Source: Bradyrhizobium sp. CSA112 (GTDB lineage Bacteria > Pseudomonadota > Alphaproteobacteria > Rhizobiales > Xanthobacteraceae). Taken from it: a stretch of DNA of 64,000 bases. Below the pieces are notes generated by a model. It had not been told where the DNA came from and searched no databases. It was given only the letters and a program-made list of their open reading frames with translations. The DNA is taken from contig NZ_JAACFS010000011.1 in NCBI RefSeq assembly GCF_029051645.1, positions 124,001 to 188,000 of the forward strand. The letters are read 5' to 3'. A program made the position numbers and the translations under genes. Positions 1 to 7,991 of this stretch are shown here, piece after piece; the stretch's first letter is position 1, and each line of letters begins with the position of its first letter.

Positions 1-449
1 CGATGCTGTTCCTGCCGCCATTGGGCTGCCGGCTCGTCGATCGTCTAGGATGGCGGCTTCACTTCGCCTTGGCGCTCGCGATTTTGGCCGCCGGCAATGC
101 CACCATTGTGATCGCGCTGATCCTAGATAGTTCAGCGCCGCCACTAATTCCGACTTTCTGCGGGATTGTTGCTATTGGGGTCGGCGTCGCTTTGGCTCAC
201 CCGCAACTGTCCGGTGCGGCCGTGTCGCTTGTGCCGCCGGATCTTGCTGGCCTGGCATCTGCCGTGACAGTCGTCATGCGCCAAGCCGGCTTCGCGGTCG
301 GCATCGCAGTTCTCGGCGCGATGCTTCATATCCAGGGATCGGCGATCAGCTACATCTGCCTGTTCTCGGCGGCGGCAATGGCATCAGCGGCGGGACTGGT
401 CGCGGCGCTCGTCTTGCTGCCCGCACCAGCAGCCGCGTCAAAAAAGTAG
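1..449 (+). CDS. MFS transporter, C-terminal part (truncated by window edge)
   Basis: The frame is open from the first bases and ends at 449, so the 5' part of the gene lies outside the window. About 148 residues are visible. They contain four to five hydrophobic helices, a short cytoplasmic loop with charged residues (CRLVDRLGWRLH) and a loop VTVVMRQAGFAVGIAVLG. That loop resembles the drug:proton antiporter DHA2 (EmrB/QacA) branch of the major facilitator superfamily, where an xRQxGxxxG stretch sits near the C-terminal half. The protein ends in an Ala-rich tail with two lysines. The substrate cannot be inferred. The family assignment rests on composition and this loop only. Confidence 0.6.
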   Translation, partial: MLFLPPLGCRLVDRLGWRLHFALALAILAAGNATIVIALILDSSAPPLIPTFCGIVAIGVGVALAHPQLSGAAVSLVPPDLAGLASAVTVVMRQAGFAVGIAVLGAMLHIQGSAISYICLFSAAAMASAAGLVAALVLLPAPAAASKK

Positions 450-676
450 CAGCGCCAGGAATGTCAGAATCTGAAACCGCAGGTGGCGGTCGAAGTCCTG
501 CAACGACGTTCTTCGCTCAAGGGTTGTACATTGTGGCGGCAATCGCAGTTTGGTTCCAAACATAGCCTCGTTTCACCACAGCGCCGCCCGACTTAAACAT
601 CGTCGCGCCCGAAGTTCCCTCTTCAGCTTGGTTCCGCAACATGTGTTGCGTGTGTCGTGCGTGATGAGGTGCGTTG

Positions 677-1375
677 ATGCGTTTTGTTTCCTGGGGGATT
701 GTTGCGGCTTGTGGTTTTTTACTGACAGTACCGGCGGCCAAGGCTGCCGATTTTCGTGTTCCGGACCTGCCTTCGCCCCACTACAACTGGACCGGATTTT
801 ATGCGGGCGTTTACGGCGGCGGAGCGTATGCGGCATGGGCCGCCGATTACTGCCGAAATGGTGCTTGCCGTCATGCGGAGGGGCAGGCGGGCGGCTTCGC
901 CGTCGGCGTCTACGGCGGCTACAACTATCAGTTCGCCAACCGTTTCGTGATCGGCGGTGAATTCGATTGGGGCAAGTCCACCTCGTCACAGGACGAACTC
1001 GTCTTTGGCGACAGCGCGCTGCTGTCGAGGTTCGGCGCGTTCGGCTCCGCTCGCCTGCGCGCAGGCTATGCGTTCGACCGCCTGCTGGCGTTCGGTGCGG
1101 TCGGTGTCGGCGTGGCCAGCATCAGCAACGGCTATCGCTATACGGTTCAGAGGGGCTGCGATACCCTGGAGCAGGCTATCTGGGACGAGCAAGTCAAGGC
1201 CGGGCTGATCGCGGGCGTGGGCATCGAATATGCTTTCACCAAGCATTTCGTCGCCCGCGGTGAATATCTCTACGCCGATTATGGCAGCGTCACACTGTCC
1301 AGCCGGGACCGCACGCGGGCTGAATTCCGCAACGAGATGCATTTCGTGCGCGTGGGCGCCAGTTATCGGTTCTGA
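677..1375 (+). CDS. Outer-membrane beta-barrel protein (Omp25/RopB-like)
   Basis: The precursor has 232 residues. Its Sec signal peptide has a hydrophobic core followed by VPAAKA just before ADFRVPD. The mature part opens with YNWTGFYAGVYGGGAY, the typical start of the small rhizobial 8-stranded barrel porins (OMP_b-brl family). Alternating hydrophobic/aromatic strands follow, and the C-terminus is VRVGASYRF, a final phenylalanine as used for barrel insertion. I prefer the ATG at 677 over the TTG three bases upstream, because GAGG at 666-669 is then correctly spaced. Such proteins are abundant structural surface proteins; no transport role can be assigned. Four cysteines in the barrel region are somewhat unusual for this family. 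Confidence 0.8.
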   Translation: MRFVSWGIVAACGFLLTVPAAKAADFRVPDLPSPHYNWTGFYAGVYGGGAYAAWAADYCRNGACRHAEGQAGGFAVGVYGGYNYQFANRFVIGGEFDWGKSTSSQDELVFGDSALLSRFGAFGSARLRAGYAFDRLLAFGAVGVGVASISNGYRYTVQRGCDTLEQAIWDEQVKAGLIAGVGIEYAFTKHFVARGEYLYADYGSVTLSSRDRTRAEFRNEMHFVRVGASYRF

Positions 1376-1436
1376 TACTTCGCTCAATATGGTCCGGTAG
1401 CGATCGGCTGCCGGATCGTCGGCGTCTCCAGGCGCT

Positions 1437-2426
1437 TTATTGGAAGTGCGGCGCGGTGATCGCCTTGCGGATCGCCGCGAGCGGCGCGGCGTCGTCGAAC
1501 TCAATGTCTTCGCCGATCTGCTTCAATCCGAGGTCGCGCCATAGCGCAGCAAGATCTGGCGTCACCGGCCTCGGTCCCATCTCATCGTGAAGCCGGGTCA
1601 GCACGTCGACGCCGACGGCTTTGTCCGCGGTTGCAAGAATGCGCTCGATCGGCCAGTCCTGCTCGTGATTGCCGCCGGCGGCGAGCACGCCACGCATCGC
1701 GTCCTGCAAGCCGAGGCGGTTACTGGTGCGCTTGCGGATTTCGATATCGGCGAGCAGGCAGAACATCGCGCCGCCCCAGTACTTCCGTCCCCAGGTGCCG
1801 GTATTGTCGAGGCCCTCATCGCCGGCCTGCGGCAGCCCCTTCGGCATGTCGCGCATCATCGCCTGCCAGATTTCCCGCGCCGTGAGGTCGCCGGCCTGCA
1901 CCCGCGCGACCGGCTCGACATAGACAGCCAGTCCCTCCGACAGCCACGCGTAGCGGTCGGGCATGTTGGGCAGGGCGGTATGCACCATCTCGTGCACCAT
2001 CACCCAGTCGCGCCGCAAGACATCCTCGGTGGAATCGCGGCCGAAGGGAATCCGAATGGCGGCGCCGCGATAGCCCCACGTCGTGCCGCCGCGGATGCGG
2101 GCGCCGTCGACGGGCACCAATAGCAGTCGCAGCGAATTGACGGGAAGCCGCCCGTAATAGGTCGTGACGGCGCGGGCCGACATCCTGATCCAGTCGAGCA
2201 GTTTTTCCCTGGGCAGCGTGATCTCGCCCGGCGCGAACGCGACATTGATGGTGCCACCGGGTACTTCAAGATCGGTCCTGGGCAGCCGGTCGAACGCGTC
2301 GTACGGCATGCGGCCGCCGCGCATATATTCCGATTGCGCGTCGGCGCGGAACGATATGGCGCTTGCCAGCATCGCAGCGGCGACGGCGGCGGCAACGATC
2401 CAGCGAAAGGCGCTGGCGGTTTTCAT
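1437..2426 (-). CDS. Secreted gluzincin-like zinc metallopeptidase (HExxH)
   Basis: The precursor has 329 residues. An N-terminal signal peptide is seen (hydrophobic segment about residues 9-25, then ADAQ). The catalytic motif HEMVH is at residues 145-149, with zinc ligands H145 and H149 and catalytic E146. The sequence WLSEGLAVYVEP follows, placing a probable third ligand at E164, the spacing seen in gluzincin (peptidase MA-like) enzymes. The start codon overlaps the stop of the upstream creatininase-family gene by four bases, so the two are very probably co-translated. It may be the last gene of the bufferin-type operon. A role in peptide trimming is possible but is inferred only from position. 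Confidence 0.75.
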   Translation of the reverse strand: MKTASAFRWIVAAAVAAAMLASAISFRADAQSEYMRGGRMPYDAFDRLPRTDLEVPGGTINVAFAPGEITLPREKLLDWIRMSARAVTTYYGRLPVNSLRLLLVPVDGARIRGGTTWGYRGAAIRIPFGRDSTEDVLRRDWVMVHEMVHTALPNMPDRYAWLSEGLAVYVEPVARVQAGDLTAREIWQAMMRDMPKGLPQAGDEGLDNTGTWGRKYWGGAMFCLLADIEIRKRTSNRLGLQDAMRGVLAAGGNHEQDWPIERILATADKAVGVDVLTRLHDEMGPRPVTPDLAALWRDLGLKQIGEDIEFDDAAPLAAIRKAITAPHFQ

Positions 2427-3211
2427 CGGAGCACGCTTTGCACCGCGGCCGACCGATGCTCGCCGGTGCCTTGCGCGATGAACGCGGCGACCTGTTCGTG
2501 GAGATCGTCAAGCATGGCGGCCAGCAAGGCCTCGCCCTTGGCCGCTGTCGCCCGTGTCGGATCGCCATAGCTGCCGGATCGGCTGTAGTTCGGCGAATTC
2601 GGATCCGACGGCGTCAACGCGCCCGGCGTCTCCTGTTTCAGGCCGGGGCTGGCTTCGGCGCGGGTCATGTCGACCAGATGCGGCGCCAGCGCCAGCATCA
2701 ACGACGTTTCCAACTCGTCGGCATGGCTGCCATGGCTCTGCTCCGCCAATTGCTTGGCCACGCGGGGATAGCGCGGGCCTTCGTGGATCCACAAATGCCT
2801 GATCCGCGTGTTCTCAAGACGTGCCAGTGCGCGATCGACCGGGGCCAAGGTGCTGATCCCGGTGTTGAGCACGAGCAGCTTTCGGCATCCGCCGCCGAGA
2901 ATCTGCCCGGCAATCTCGCGCACGAGGGCCTCAAAGGTCGAAATCGACAGGCTGCTGCTGCCCGCATAGTCGACGAAGGCGGGGTAATGGCCATAGGTCA
3001 GCGTCGGCCAGATCAGCGCGTCGATCCTTTCCGCGATGCTGCCCGCGAGCCATTCGGCCTGAATGCGGTCGGTATTGAGGGGGAGGTGAAAGCCGTGCTG
3101 CTTGGCGGCGGCGCCGATCGGCAATATCGCCACCGCGCCAGCACTGATGCGCCGTGCGACTTCGTCCCAATGCATGCGCTCGATGAAATGGCGATCGGTG
3201 TCCGTTCCCAT
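2423..3211 (-). CDS. Creatininase-family amidohydrolase
   Basis: The protein has 262 residues and no signal peptide, so it is cytoplasmic. The family signature is seen as LPIGAAAKQHGFHLPLNTD (about residues 30-48) and, further on, GSHADELETS, which holds the second metal-ligand pair. In characterised creatininases the first motif reads EQHG with Glu as metal ligand; here that Glu is Lys37, while His39 and Asp48 are kept. The gene lies 18 bases after bufC and overlaps the metallopeptidase gene by four bases. The family includes MftE, a peptidase that trims the mycofactocin precursor. That makes a processing role in the neighbouring peptide system attractive but unproven. Confidence 0.75.
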   Translation of the reverse strand: MGTDTDRHFIERMHWDEVARRISAGAVAILPIGAAAKQHGFHLPLNTDRIQAEWLAGSIAERIDALIWPTLTYGHYPAFVDYAGSSSLSISTFEALVREIAGQILGGGCRKLLVLNTGISTLAPVDRALARLENTRIRHLWIHEGPRYPRVAKQLAEQSHGSHADELETSLMLALAPHLVDMTRAEASPGLKQETPGALTPSDPNSPNYSRSGSYGDPTRATAAKGEALLAAMLDDLHEQVAAFIAQGTGEHRSAAVQSVLR

Positions 3212-3229
3212 TCGCCGAGCGCTCCCCCT

Positions 3230-4015
3230 TCACGAGCCGACGGAAACATCCGTCAAAAGTCCTGCGGTGATCCAGCCGTGCAGATAGCCCGCGCCGCGGC
3301 CCGCCGCGCTGTCGGGGTCGTCATAGGTCGCGAGCATTTCGCATAGCACGCCGAAGGGAATGCCGTTCGCGGCCTCGTCCCACATCATCGCCTCTTCTGT
3401 CGGAAGTTCGCGGAACATCGGCGTGACGTCCTGACGCCAGATCAGGAGATGCGCGGGCTGCTCCAGTTCGGTCGTGTCCGGCGGTGTTTCGTCGTTCTTG
3501 AGCGCGAGCCAGATCGCGGCCGCATTGGTCGCAAGGTCGAGCCTGGATGCGCTCGGATGCGGCCGGAATCGGAGACCCGACCATGCTTCGGGCGCAAAGC
3601 CCGCCATGTCGCGCAGTTCGACGACCTTGCCTTCCGCGGCGTCGAAGGCGTCATTGAGCGCCTTTTCGAGCGCGGCGAGATCGGACAGCACGGGGTGCTC
3701 GGAGTAAGGCGCGGTCGATTTCAGGAACTCCGGCAGGCCTTGCGAGAACCAGCGCAGGTTCGGGTGCCCGGACGGGCGCGCCTTGACGTATGCGTGCCCC
3801 ATCTCGTCGAACATTTCGTCGCCGAGATAAAGATGCAGCAGCTCATGGTCGTTGCGCATTGTCTCGACCAGCCGCGAGCCGTAGGCATAGCGATAAACCC
3901 CGAAAAGCGCTTCACGCTTCTCGCGGGGGCTGTCGAGAATTTGAGCCAGCACCGTGTCGTCGCCATCAAGGATGCCGCGCTGAAACTCAGCCTGCTGTCG
4001 CGCGAAGTCGCTCAT
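3230..4015 (-). CDS. bufC: DUF2063 bufferin/MNIO partner protein (BufC-like)
   Basis: The protein has 261 residues, from MSDFARQQAEFQRGIL. The N-terminal part (about residues 1-95) has the DUF2063 pattern: a helical start with FGVYRYAYGSRLVETMRNDHELLHLYLGD, then HPNLRWFSQGLPEFL. The C-terminal half carries a winged-helix-like tail. In bufferin-type clusters this protein pairs with the MNIO enzyme and is thought to recognise the precursor leader. The start is set by the ATGA overlap with the stop of bufB, a sign of translational coupling. A longer frame upstream runs inside bufB and is rejected as coding. Confidence 0.88.
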   Translation of the reverse strand: MSDFARQQAEFQRGILDGDDTVLAQILDSPREKREALFGVYRYAYGSRLVETMRNDHELLHLYLGDEMFDEMGHAYVKARPSGHPNLRWFSQGLPEFLKSTAPYSEHPVLSDLAALEKALNDAFDAAEGKVVELRDMAGFAPEAWSGLRFRPHPSASRLDLATNAAAIWLALKNDETPPDTTELEQPAHLLIWRQDVTPMFRELPTEEAMMWDEAANGIPFGVLCEMLATYDDPDSAAGRGAGYLHGWITAGLLTDVSVGS

Positions 4016-4914
4016 TCCGCCTGCTTTGCCGGCAAAACTTTGTCCGCCATCTCGCGGGTCCTGACAACCTCGAGCAGAAGTTCGTCGAGCGGCGGAATGT
4101 TGTCGTCGCGCTCGATCATGGTCGAGACCCGGCCGAAGCGTTTCAACGCCGCGGCATAGAGGTCCCAGACATCCTCGCACACCGGATGGTCGTGGGTGTC
4201 GATGATATGGGTGCCCATGTGGCTGTGGCCGGCCATGTGAAACTGCACCACGCGATCTGCCGGAATTCCATTGAGGAAAGTCATGGGATCGTAGCCGTGG
4301 TTGAAGGCGCTGACATAGACGTTGTTGACGTCGAACAACAGCCAGCACCCGGCGCGTCGCGACAACTCGGACAGGAATTCCCATTCCGTCATTTCGGAAT
4401 TGCTGAACTGGACATAGGTCGAGACGTTTTCGAGCACGATGGCGCGGCCGAGGAAATCCTGCACCAGTTGGACGCGGCTGACGACGTGGTCGAGCGCTTC
4501 CCTGGTGTAGGGGATCGGCAAGAGATCATGCAGGTTCTTGCCGTGGACGCCGGTCCAGCAGAGATGGTCCGATACCCACTTCGGCTCGACGCGTCGCGCG
4601 AGGTCCTTCAGGGCTTGCAGATATTCGAAATTCGGCGGTGCGGTGGAGGCGATCGACATCGACACGCCGTGCATCACCACGGGGTAGCGTTCGCAGATGC
4701 GATCGAGCGTGCGCAGCGGCTGGCCGCCGGGCAGCATGTAGTTTTCGCTGATCACTTCGAACCAGTCGATCGGCGGATTGCCGCTGAGAATCTCGTCGTA
4801 ATGCTGGTGACGCAGGCCGAGACCGAAGCCGAGGAAGGGCGGCTTGCCCGATTTCACCGTACGGTCTGCACGCGCCGCCGCCGAACTGTCTGGCAATCTG
4901 CTTGCGACGTTCAT
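4012..4914 (-). CDS. bufB: MNIO (DUF692) multinuclear iron oxidative enzyme (BufB-like)
   Basis: The protein has 300 residues in a TIM-barrel DUF692 fold. Seen motifs are FLGFGLGLRHQHYDEIL near the N-terminus, WFEVISENYM, VVMHGVSMSI, WVSDHLCW, IVLENVSTYV, LLFDVNNVYVSAFNHG and VQFHMAGHSHMG. These hold the His, Glu, Asp and Asn ligands of the two- or three-iron centre. MNIO enzymes oxidise cysteines of ribosomal peptides; in bufferins they make thiooxazole-type groups that bind copper. The start at 4914 (MNVASRL) is chosen over 4956 because GGAG stands at proper distance. The gene lies 106 bases downstream of the second precursor gene and is translationally coupled to bufC. Confidence 0.92.
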   Translation of the reverse strand: MNVASRLPDSSAAARADRTVKSGKPPFLGFGLGLRHQHYDEILSGNPPIDWFEVISENYMLPGGQPLRTLDRICERYPVVMHGVSMSIASTAPPNFEYLQALKDLARRVEPKWVSDHLCWTGVHGKNLHDLLPIPYTREALDHVVSRVQLVQDFLGRAIVLENVSTYVQFSNSEMTEWEFLSELSRRAGCWLLFDVNNVYVSAFNHGYDPMTFLNGIPADRVVQFHMAGHSHMGTHIIDTHDHPVCEDVWDLYAAALKRFGRVSTMIERDDNIPPLDELLLEVVRTREMADKVLPAKQAE

Positions 4915-4982
4915 CTCGTCTCCGCTCCACCGCCAAAACGAGGCTGCGTGCCTCAAACTATGCCATCAACCTAGCATGGATA

Positions 4983-5008
4983 CGAGGCCCGGCCTACACC
5001 GGGCCTCG
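4983..5008 (-). promoter_or_regulatory. Hairpin between precursor gene and bufB
   Basis: A perfect 10-base-pair inverted repeat (CGAGGCCCGG, six-base loop, CCGGGCCTCG) lies between the stop of the second precursor (5021) and the bufB start (4914). On the transcribed strand it is followed by TATCC, not by a U-run. It is therefore more likely a partial terminator or an RNA-stabilising stem than a full terminator. Such a stem would let the cell make more precursor mRNA than enzyme mRNA. Confidence 0.55.
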
Positions 5009-5020
5009 ATCGAGCCGTAA

Positions 5021-5278
5021 CTAGGACGGCGTGAACTTGCCCTTGGCCGCGGCGCACTTTTCCTTGGTCATCTCCGAGAAGCCCTGGCCCTTGCAGGCGT
5101 TCTGACCCTTGCAGGCATTGGCCGCGCCCTTGCAGGCGCTCTGACCTTTGCAGGCATTGGCGCCGACGCACTTACCTTCGCCGGCAGCGTAGGTCGGGGT
5201 CGACATGGCGGCGCCAGCCAGGAACAAGGTGGCGGCAGCGGCGGCAATGGCGGCGCCGGACTTGGAAGTCATCTTCAT
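5021..5278 (-). CDS. bufA: Six-Cys bufferin-type precursor peptide (copy adjacent to bufB)
   Basis: The precursor has 85 residues. A Sec signal peptide (MKMTSKSGAAIAAAAATLFL...TYA) precedes a short mature part of about 53 residues with six cysteines. Four of these sit in NACKG/SACKG repeats (NACKGQSACKG, NACKGQNACKG); the others are GKC and EKC at the two ends. This is the six-cysteine bufferin layout: the signal peptide acts as leader, the cysteines are modified in the cytoplasm by MNIO/DUF2063, and the product binds copper in the periplasm. The gene has its own ECF-type promoter at 5361-5386. It is nearly a twin of the next copy, with about two thirds of positions alike. Confidence 0.88.
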   Translation of the reverse strand: MKMTSKSGAAIAAAAATLFLAGAAMSTPTYAAGEGKCVGANACKGQSACKGAANACKGQNACKGQGFSEMTKEKCAAAKGKFTPS

Positions 5279-5360
5279 GGGTATCCTCCGTTAGAAGTGT
5301 GAGGGTGCATCACCCGCGAGCCGCAACGGTTCCGGCCGACAAACTGCACCCAGCGATAGC

Positions 5361-5386
5361 TACGCGGTAGCTCTGGATTTCGTTAC
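5361..5386 (-). promoter_or_regulatory. Probable ECF sigma promoter of the bufB-proximal precursor gene
   Basis: Read on the minus strand: GTAACG at 5386-5381, a 16-base spacer, then CGTA at 5364-5361. The same pattern stands before the other precursor gene and before doxX. GTAACC-N16-CGAA is the known promoter pattern of the Caulobacter ECF factor SigF, which controls a bufferin operon; the likeness is from memory. The untranslated leader would be about 75 bases. Confidence 0.65.
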
Positions 5387-5443
5387 ACGGCTTGCGGACT
5401 TTATTTTGGCCGTGGGTCCTTTTCGCCGTGGGGTCGAGACAAC

Positions 5444-5468
5444 GAGGGCCCGGCAACGCCGAGCCCTC
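5444..5468 (-). terminator. Hairpin terminator after the first precursor gene
   Basis: A stem GAGGGC/GCCCTC extended by TCGGC/GCCGG around a three-base loop lies about 20 bases after the stop at 5488. It is followed by GTTGTCTC rather than a clean T-run, so termination may be partial. It would separate the two precursor transcripts, in line with the second promoter at 5361-5386. Confidence 0.55.
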
Positions 5469-5487
5469 TTTGCACTGATCAGATGGA

Positions 5488-5751
5488 TCAACCCTTGACG
5501 AACTTGGCGCCCTTGGCGGCGCACTCTTTTTCCGAGGCCATCGAGAAGCCGGTGCCCTTGCAGGCGTTCTGGCCTTTGCAGGCATTCGCCGCGCCCTTGC
5601 ACGCGCTCTGGCCCTTGCAGGCGTTGCCGGCCATGCACTTGCCCGGGGCGGCGTTCGCTGATGTCGACACCGTCGACACCACCGAGCCGGCAAGGAACAA
5701 GGTGGCGGCGGCAGCGGCGAGCGTCGCACCGGATTTGGAATTCAACTTCAT
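5488..5751 (-). CDS. bufA: Six-Cys bufferin-type precursor peptide (first copy)
   Basis: The precursor has 87 residues, from MKLNSKSGATLAAAAATLFL. A signal peptide ends near ANA. The mature region has six cysteines: GKC, NAC, SAC, NAC, NAC and EC. The NACKGQSACKGAANACKGQ core is shared with the second copy. The start at 5751 follows GAGGAGATCGTC, a strong ribosome site; an upstream in-frame ATG at 5796 lacks one. Its ECF-type promoter is at 5915-5940, giving a leader of about 155 bases. Lysine-glycine repeats between the cysteines make the mature peptide short and basic. Two tandem precursors suggest two metal-binding products or a gene-dosage effect. Confidence 0.87.
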   Translation of the reverse strand: MKLNSKSGATLAAAAATLFLAGSVVSTVSTSANAAPGKCMAGNACKGQSACKGAANACKGQNACKGTGFSMASEKECAAKGAKFVKG

Positions 5752-5914
5752 GACGATCTCCTCGATGACTGTTTGAAGACAAAACGCCGCGAGCATCCGT
5801 CGATCGTTTGATCACGGACCCCACGACGCGGGGCAGGACGGATGCCATTCAGATCGTGATGACTTGCCGGAGGACGTCAGGTCGCCGTGATGTGAGTGCT
5901 CATCCAAAGCCAGC

Positions 5915-5940
5915 TACGGGGCATCAAGCGATTTGGTTAC
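5915..5940 (-). promoter_or_regulatory. Probable ECF sigma promoter of the first precursor gene
   Basis: Minus strand: GTAACC at 5940-5935, a 16-base spacer, CGTA at 5918-5915. It matches the elements at 5386-5361 and 8595-8570, including AAATC after the -35 and GCT after the -10 in the two precursor promoters. The rest of the gap from 5752 to 6120 shows nothing else that I can name. Confidence 0.68.
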
Positions 5941-6120
5941 AAAGTTTCGAAAGAAAATTTTCTTTTTTGCAGTTGGACATCCCGGATGTTTAACCCGGCG
6001 CTGCCGGAGTATTTGCGACGCAACACGATCGCAGAAGCGCATTCACCCGGAAAGCGTGCAGCTTCAACCGATTAGACCGGATGCTCTTGCGCTTGGTGTG
6101 CGTCGCACAATGAACTTCCG

Positions 6121-7902
6121 CTAGCCGCGCACAGGTTTCAACTTGGCCATCTGCGCGACCGTGGCCCGCAACTCCTCGGCATTGAAGGAGGGAAACGAGC
6201 AGATGCGGTTGCTGCAGGCGAACGCTGCGGGTTCGCCAAGGTCCGGATATTCGACGTCGGGATTGGGCAGCTTGCCCTCGCGCAGGTCGAGCCATTCCAG
6301 GCGCTTGTAGCGGGCCGGCAGCGCGCGCGCCAATGCATGCAGGTTCTTTGCGCGGGCGTCGTCCTTGTTTCCAACGATTGTCATGTGAGTGGGCTCGACG
6401 GCGAGCTCTTCGTCGGCGAGCAGAACGCCGGGCAGGGGACGCATCATCCCGGCCGAGGCGCTCGCGAGATAACGCATCGCGTGCACGGCCTGCTCGCGAT
6501 AGTCCTCATTGCCGAAGTAGCGGTTGAGCAGGTTCATGAACCTTGCGACCTGCACCTGATCGTCGATCAGCTTGGCGGGTTTCGCGAGCACACCGGTCTT
6601 GCCTTCCGCCGTTTTTGAGGTCGCGAAGCCGCCGGCCTCATCCCGAAAGGTCGCGACGAAATCGCCGGCCTTCCCTGCCGAGGTGAGCCAGTCGCGATTT
6701 CCCGTAGCGGCATAGAGATCGAGAAAGGCCTGGCCCATCGCCAGCGTGTCGCCGAGGAACGGACCGCCGCGATCCCTCTCGCCATGGCGAAAGCCGCCGT
6801 CCGGCAGCGCGCGATTGTCTATCACCGACTTTGCGGCGCGTTCCGCAATTGCAATTATCCTGGGATCGTTGGTGACGTTGTAATAGGCCGAAAGCCCCGA
6901 GATCGCCCAGCCGTTTTCGCGCGCATAGAGGTTCCTGTCGATGCGCGGCATGCCGAGCTTGCGGCGCTCGCCATCCGGCAGCGCGTAGTATTTGTGCCCG
7001 TCGGTATCGTGGTCGAGATCGGCGTCCTGGCTGACATAGAACGCGCCCTCCGGGCTCGTCAGAAAATTCGCGAGATAGCGTTCGATGTTGCGTGCGGCGG
7101 CAAGGTATTTCGGATCCTTCCACAACGCATAGGCCTGGCTGTATTGCCGGAGATATTGCGCCTGGAATGACATGATCTTTTCGAAATGCGCGCGGGTCCA
7201 GGAGCCGCCTTCGGAATATTGGTACACGCCGCCCCAGACCGGATCGATCAGCGCAATGGCGGCATCCAGGGTTTGCCGGGCGCGTTTGATGGCCACGGCG
7301 TCGCCGGCCTCGGCGCGGGTGATCGCGAGATCCATACTGTCGGCGTCGATGTATTTCTGGTTCTCGCCCCAGCCGCCGAGTTTCTCCTCGTAGGATTCGT
7401 CGAAATTCCTTGTCAGTGTGGCGCGCTGTTCCTTGTCGAGGAAGGCCGAGGTCGACGGCTTCACCTCGAAGGCTTCGCCGACCGACGGCCCTGGCGAAGG
7501 ATCGTCGATGATGGCCTTGAGCAGCGCCTGCATCCGCTCCGGCTCGATATATCCCCTGATCTTGGCGATCTCGCTGCCATCAGGGCCGAACACGATGGTC
7601 GCCGGCCAGCCCCAGTCGCCATAGCGGCTCGACAGATCAGGGTTGGCGTCCTGATCGACCCGCACCGGCAGATATTTCGCGGCCAGCAATTCCTTGACCT
7701 CGGGATTGGCGTAGGTCGTCTTCTCCATGAGGTGGCACCAGTGGCACCACACCGCCTCGAGATCGAGGATGACGAAGCGCCGTTCGGCCGCGGCGCGGGC
7801 GAACAGATCGTCGGTCCATTCACTCCATTTGGGCCCGTCGGCGGCAAACGATGGCGACGCCGCAAGCGCGAGGGCAACGGCGGCAATGCGAACGAACTTC
7901 AT
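6121..7902 (-). CDS. Secreted thioredoxin-domain DUF255 protein (YyaL/SSP411 family)
   Basis: The precursor has 593 residues. The signal peptide MKFVRIAAVALALAASPSFA is followed by a DUF255 thioredoxin-like domain with CHWC in EAVWCHWCHLMEKTTY (about residues 50-65) and VRVDQDANPDL. A long alpha/alpha-barrel region comes next (GGVYQYSEGGSW, SQDADLDHDTDGHKYY, ENGWAISGL). Family members elsewhere are usually cytoplasmic, so the signal peptide is notable and puts the CxxC in the periplasm. The start at 7902 has GGGAG upstream; the open frame extends far beyond it but overlaps doxX. The gene follows doxX by 89 bases, probably in one transcript from the ECF promoter at 8570. The reaction is unknown. 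Confidence 0.82.
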   Translation of the reverse strand: MKFVRIAAVALALAASPSFAADGPKWSEWTDDLFARAAAERRFVILDLEAVWCHWCHLMEKTTYANPEVKELLAAKYLPVRVDQDANPDLSSRYGDWGWPATIVFGPDGSEIAKIRGYIEPERMQALLKAIIDDPSPGPSVGEAFEVKPSTSAFLDKEQRATLTRNFDESYEEKLGGWGENQKYIDADSMDLAITRAEAGDAVAIKRARQTLDAAIALIDPVWGGVYQYSEGGSWTRAHFEKIMSFQAQYLRQYSQAYALWKDPKYLAAARNIERYLANFLTSPEGAFYVSQDADLDHDTDGHKYYALPDGERRKLGMPRIDRNLYARENGWAISGLSAYYNVTNDPRIIAIAERAAKSVIDNRALPDGGFRHGERDRGGPFLGDTLAMGQAFLDLYAATGNRDWLTSAGKAGDFVATFRDEAGGFATSKTAEGKTGVLAKPAKLIDDQVQVARFMNLLNRYFGNEDYREQAVHAMRYLASASAGMMRPLPGVLLADEELAVEPTHMTIVGNKDDARAKNLHALARALPARYKRLEWLDLREGKLPNPDVEYPDLGEPAAFACSNRICSFPSFNAEELRATVAQMAKLKPVRG

Positions 7903-7991
7903 GGCGGCTCCCGGAAGCGCTGGCGTTTCGATAGCTACGTGCGCGGCAAAATCCGGGCTCAGCTTTTCGGCGATGTCACGGCATTGTGAGA

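Noticed and set aside
4015..4384. N-terminal extension of the bufC frame
   Set aside because: The extension lies wholly inside bufB; the ATGA overlap and family start fix MSDFARQQ as the beginning.
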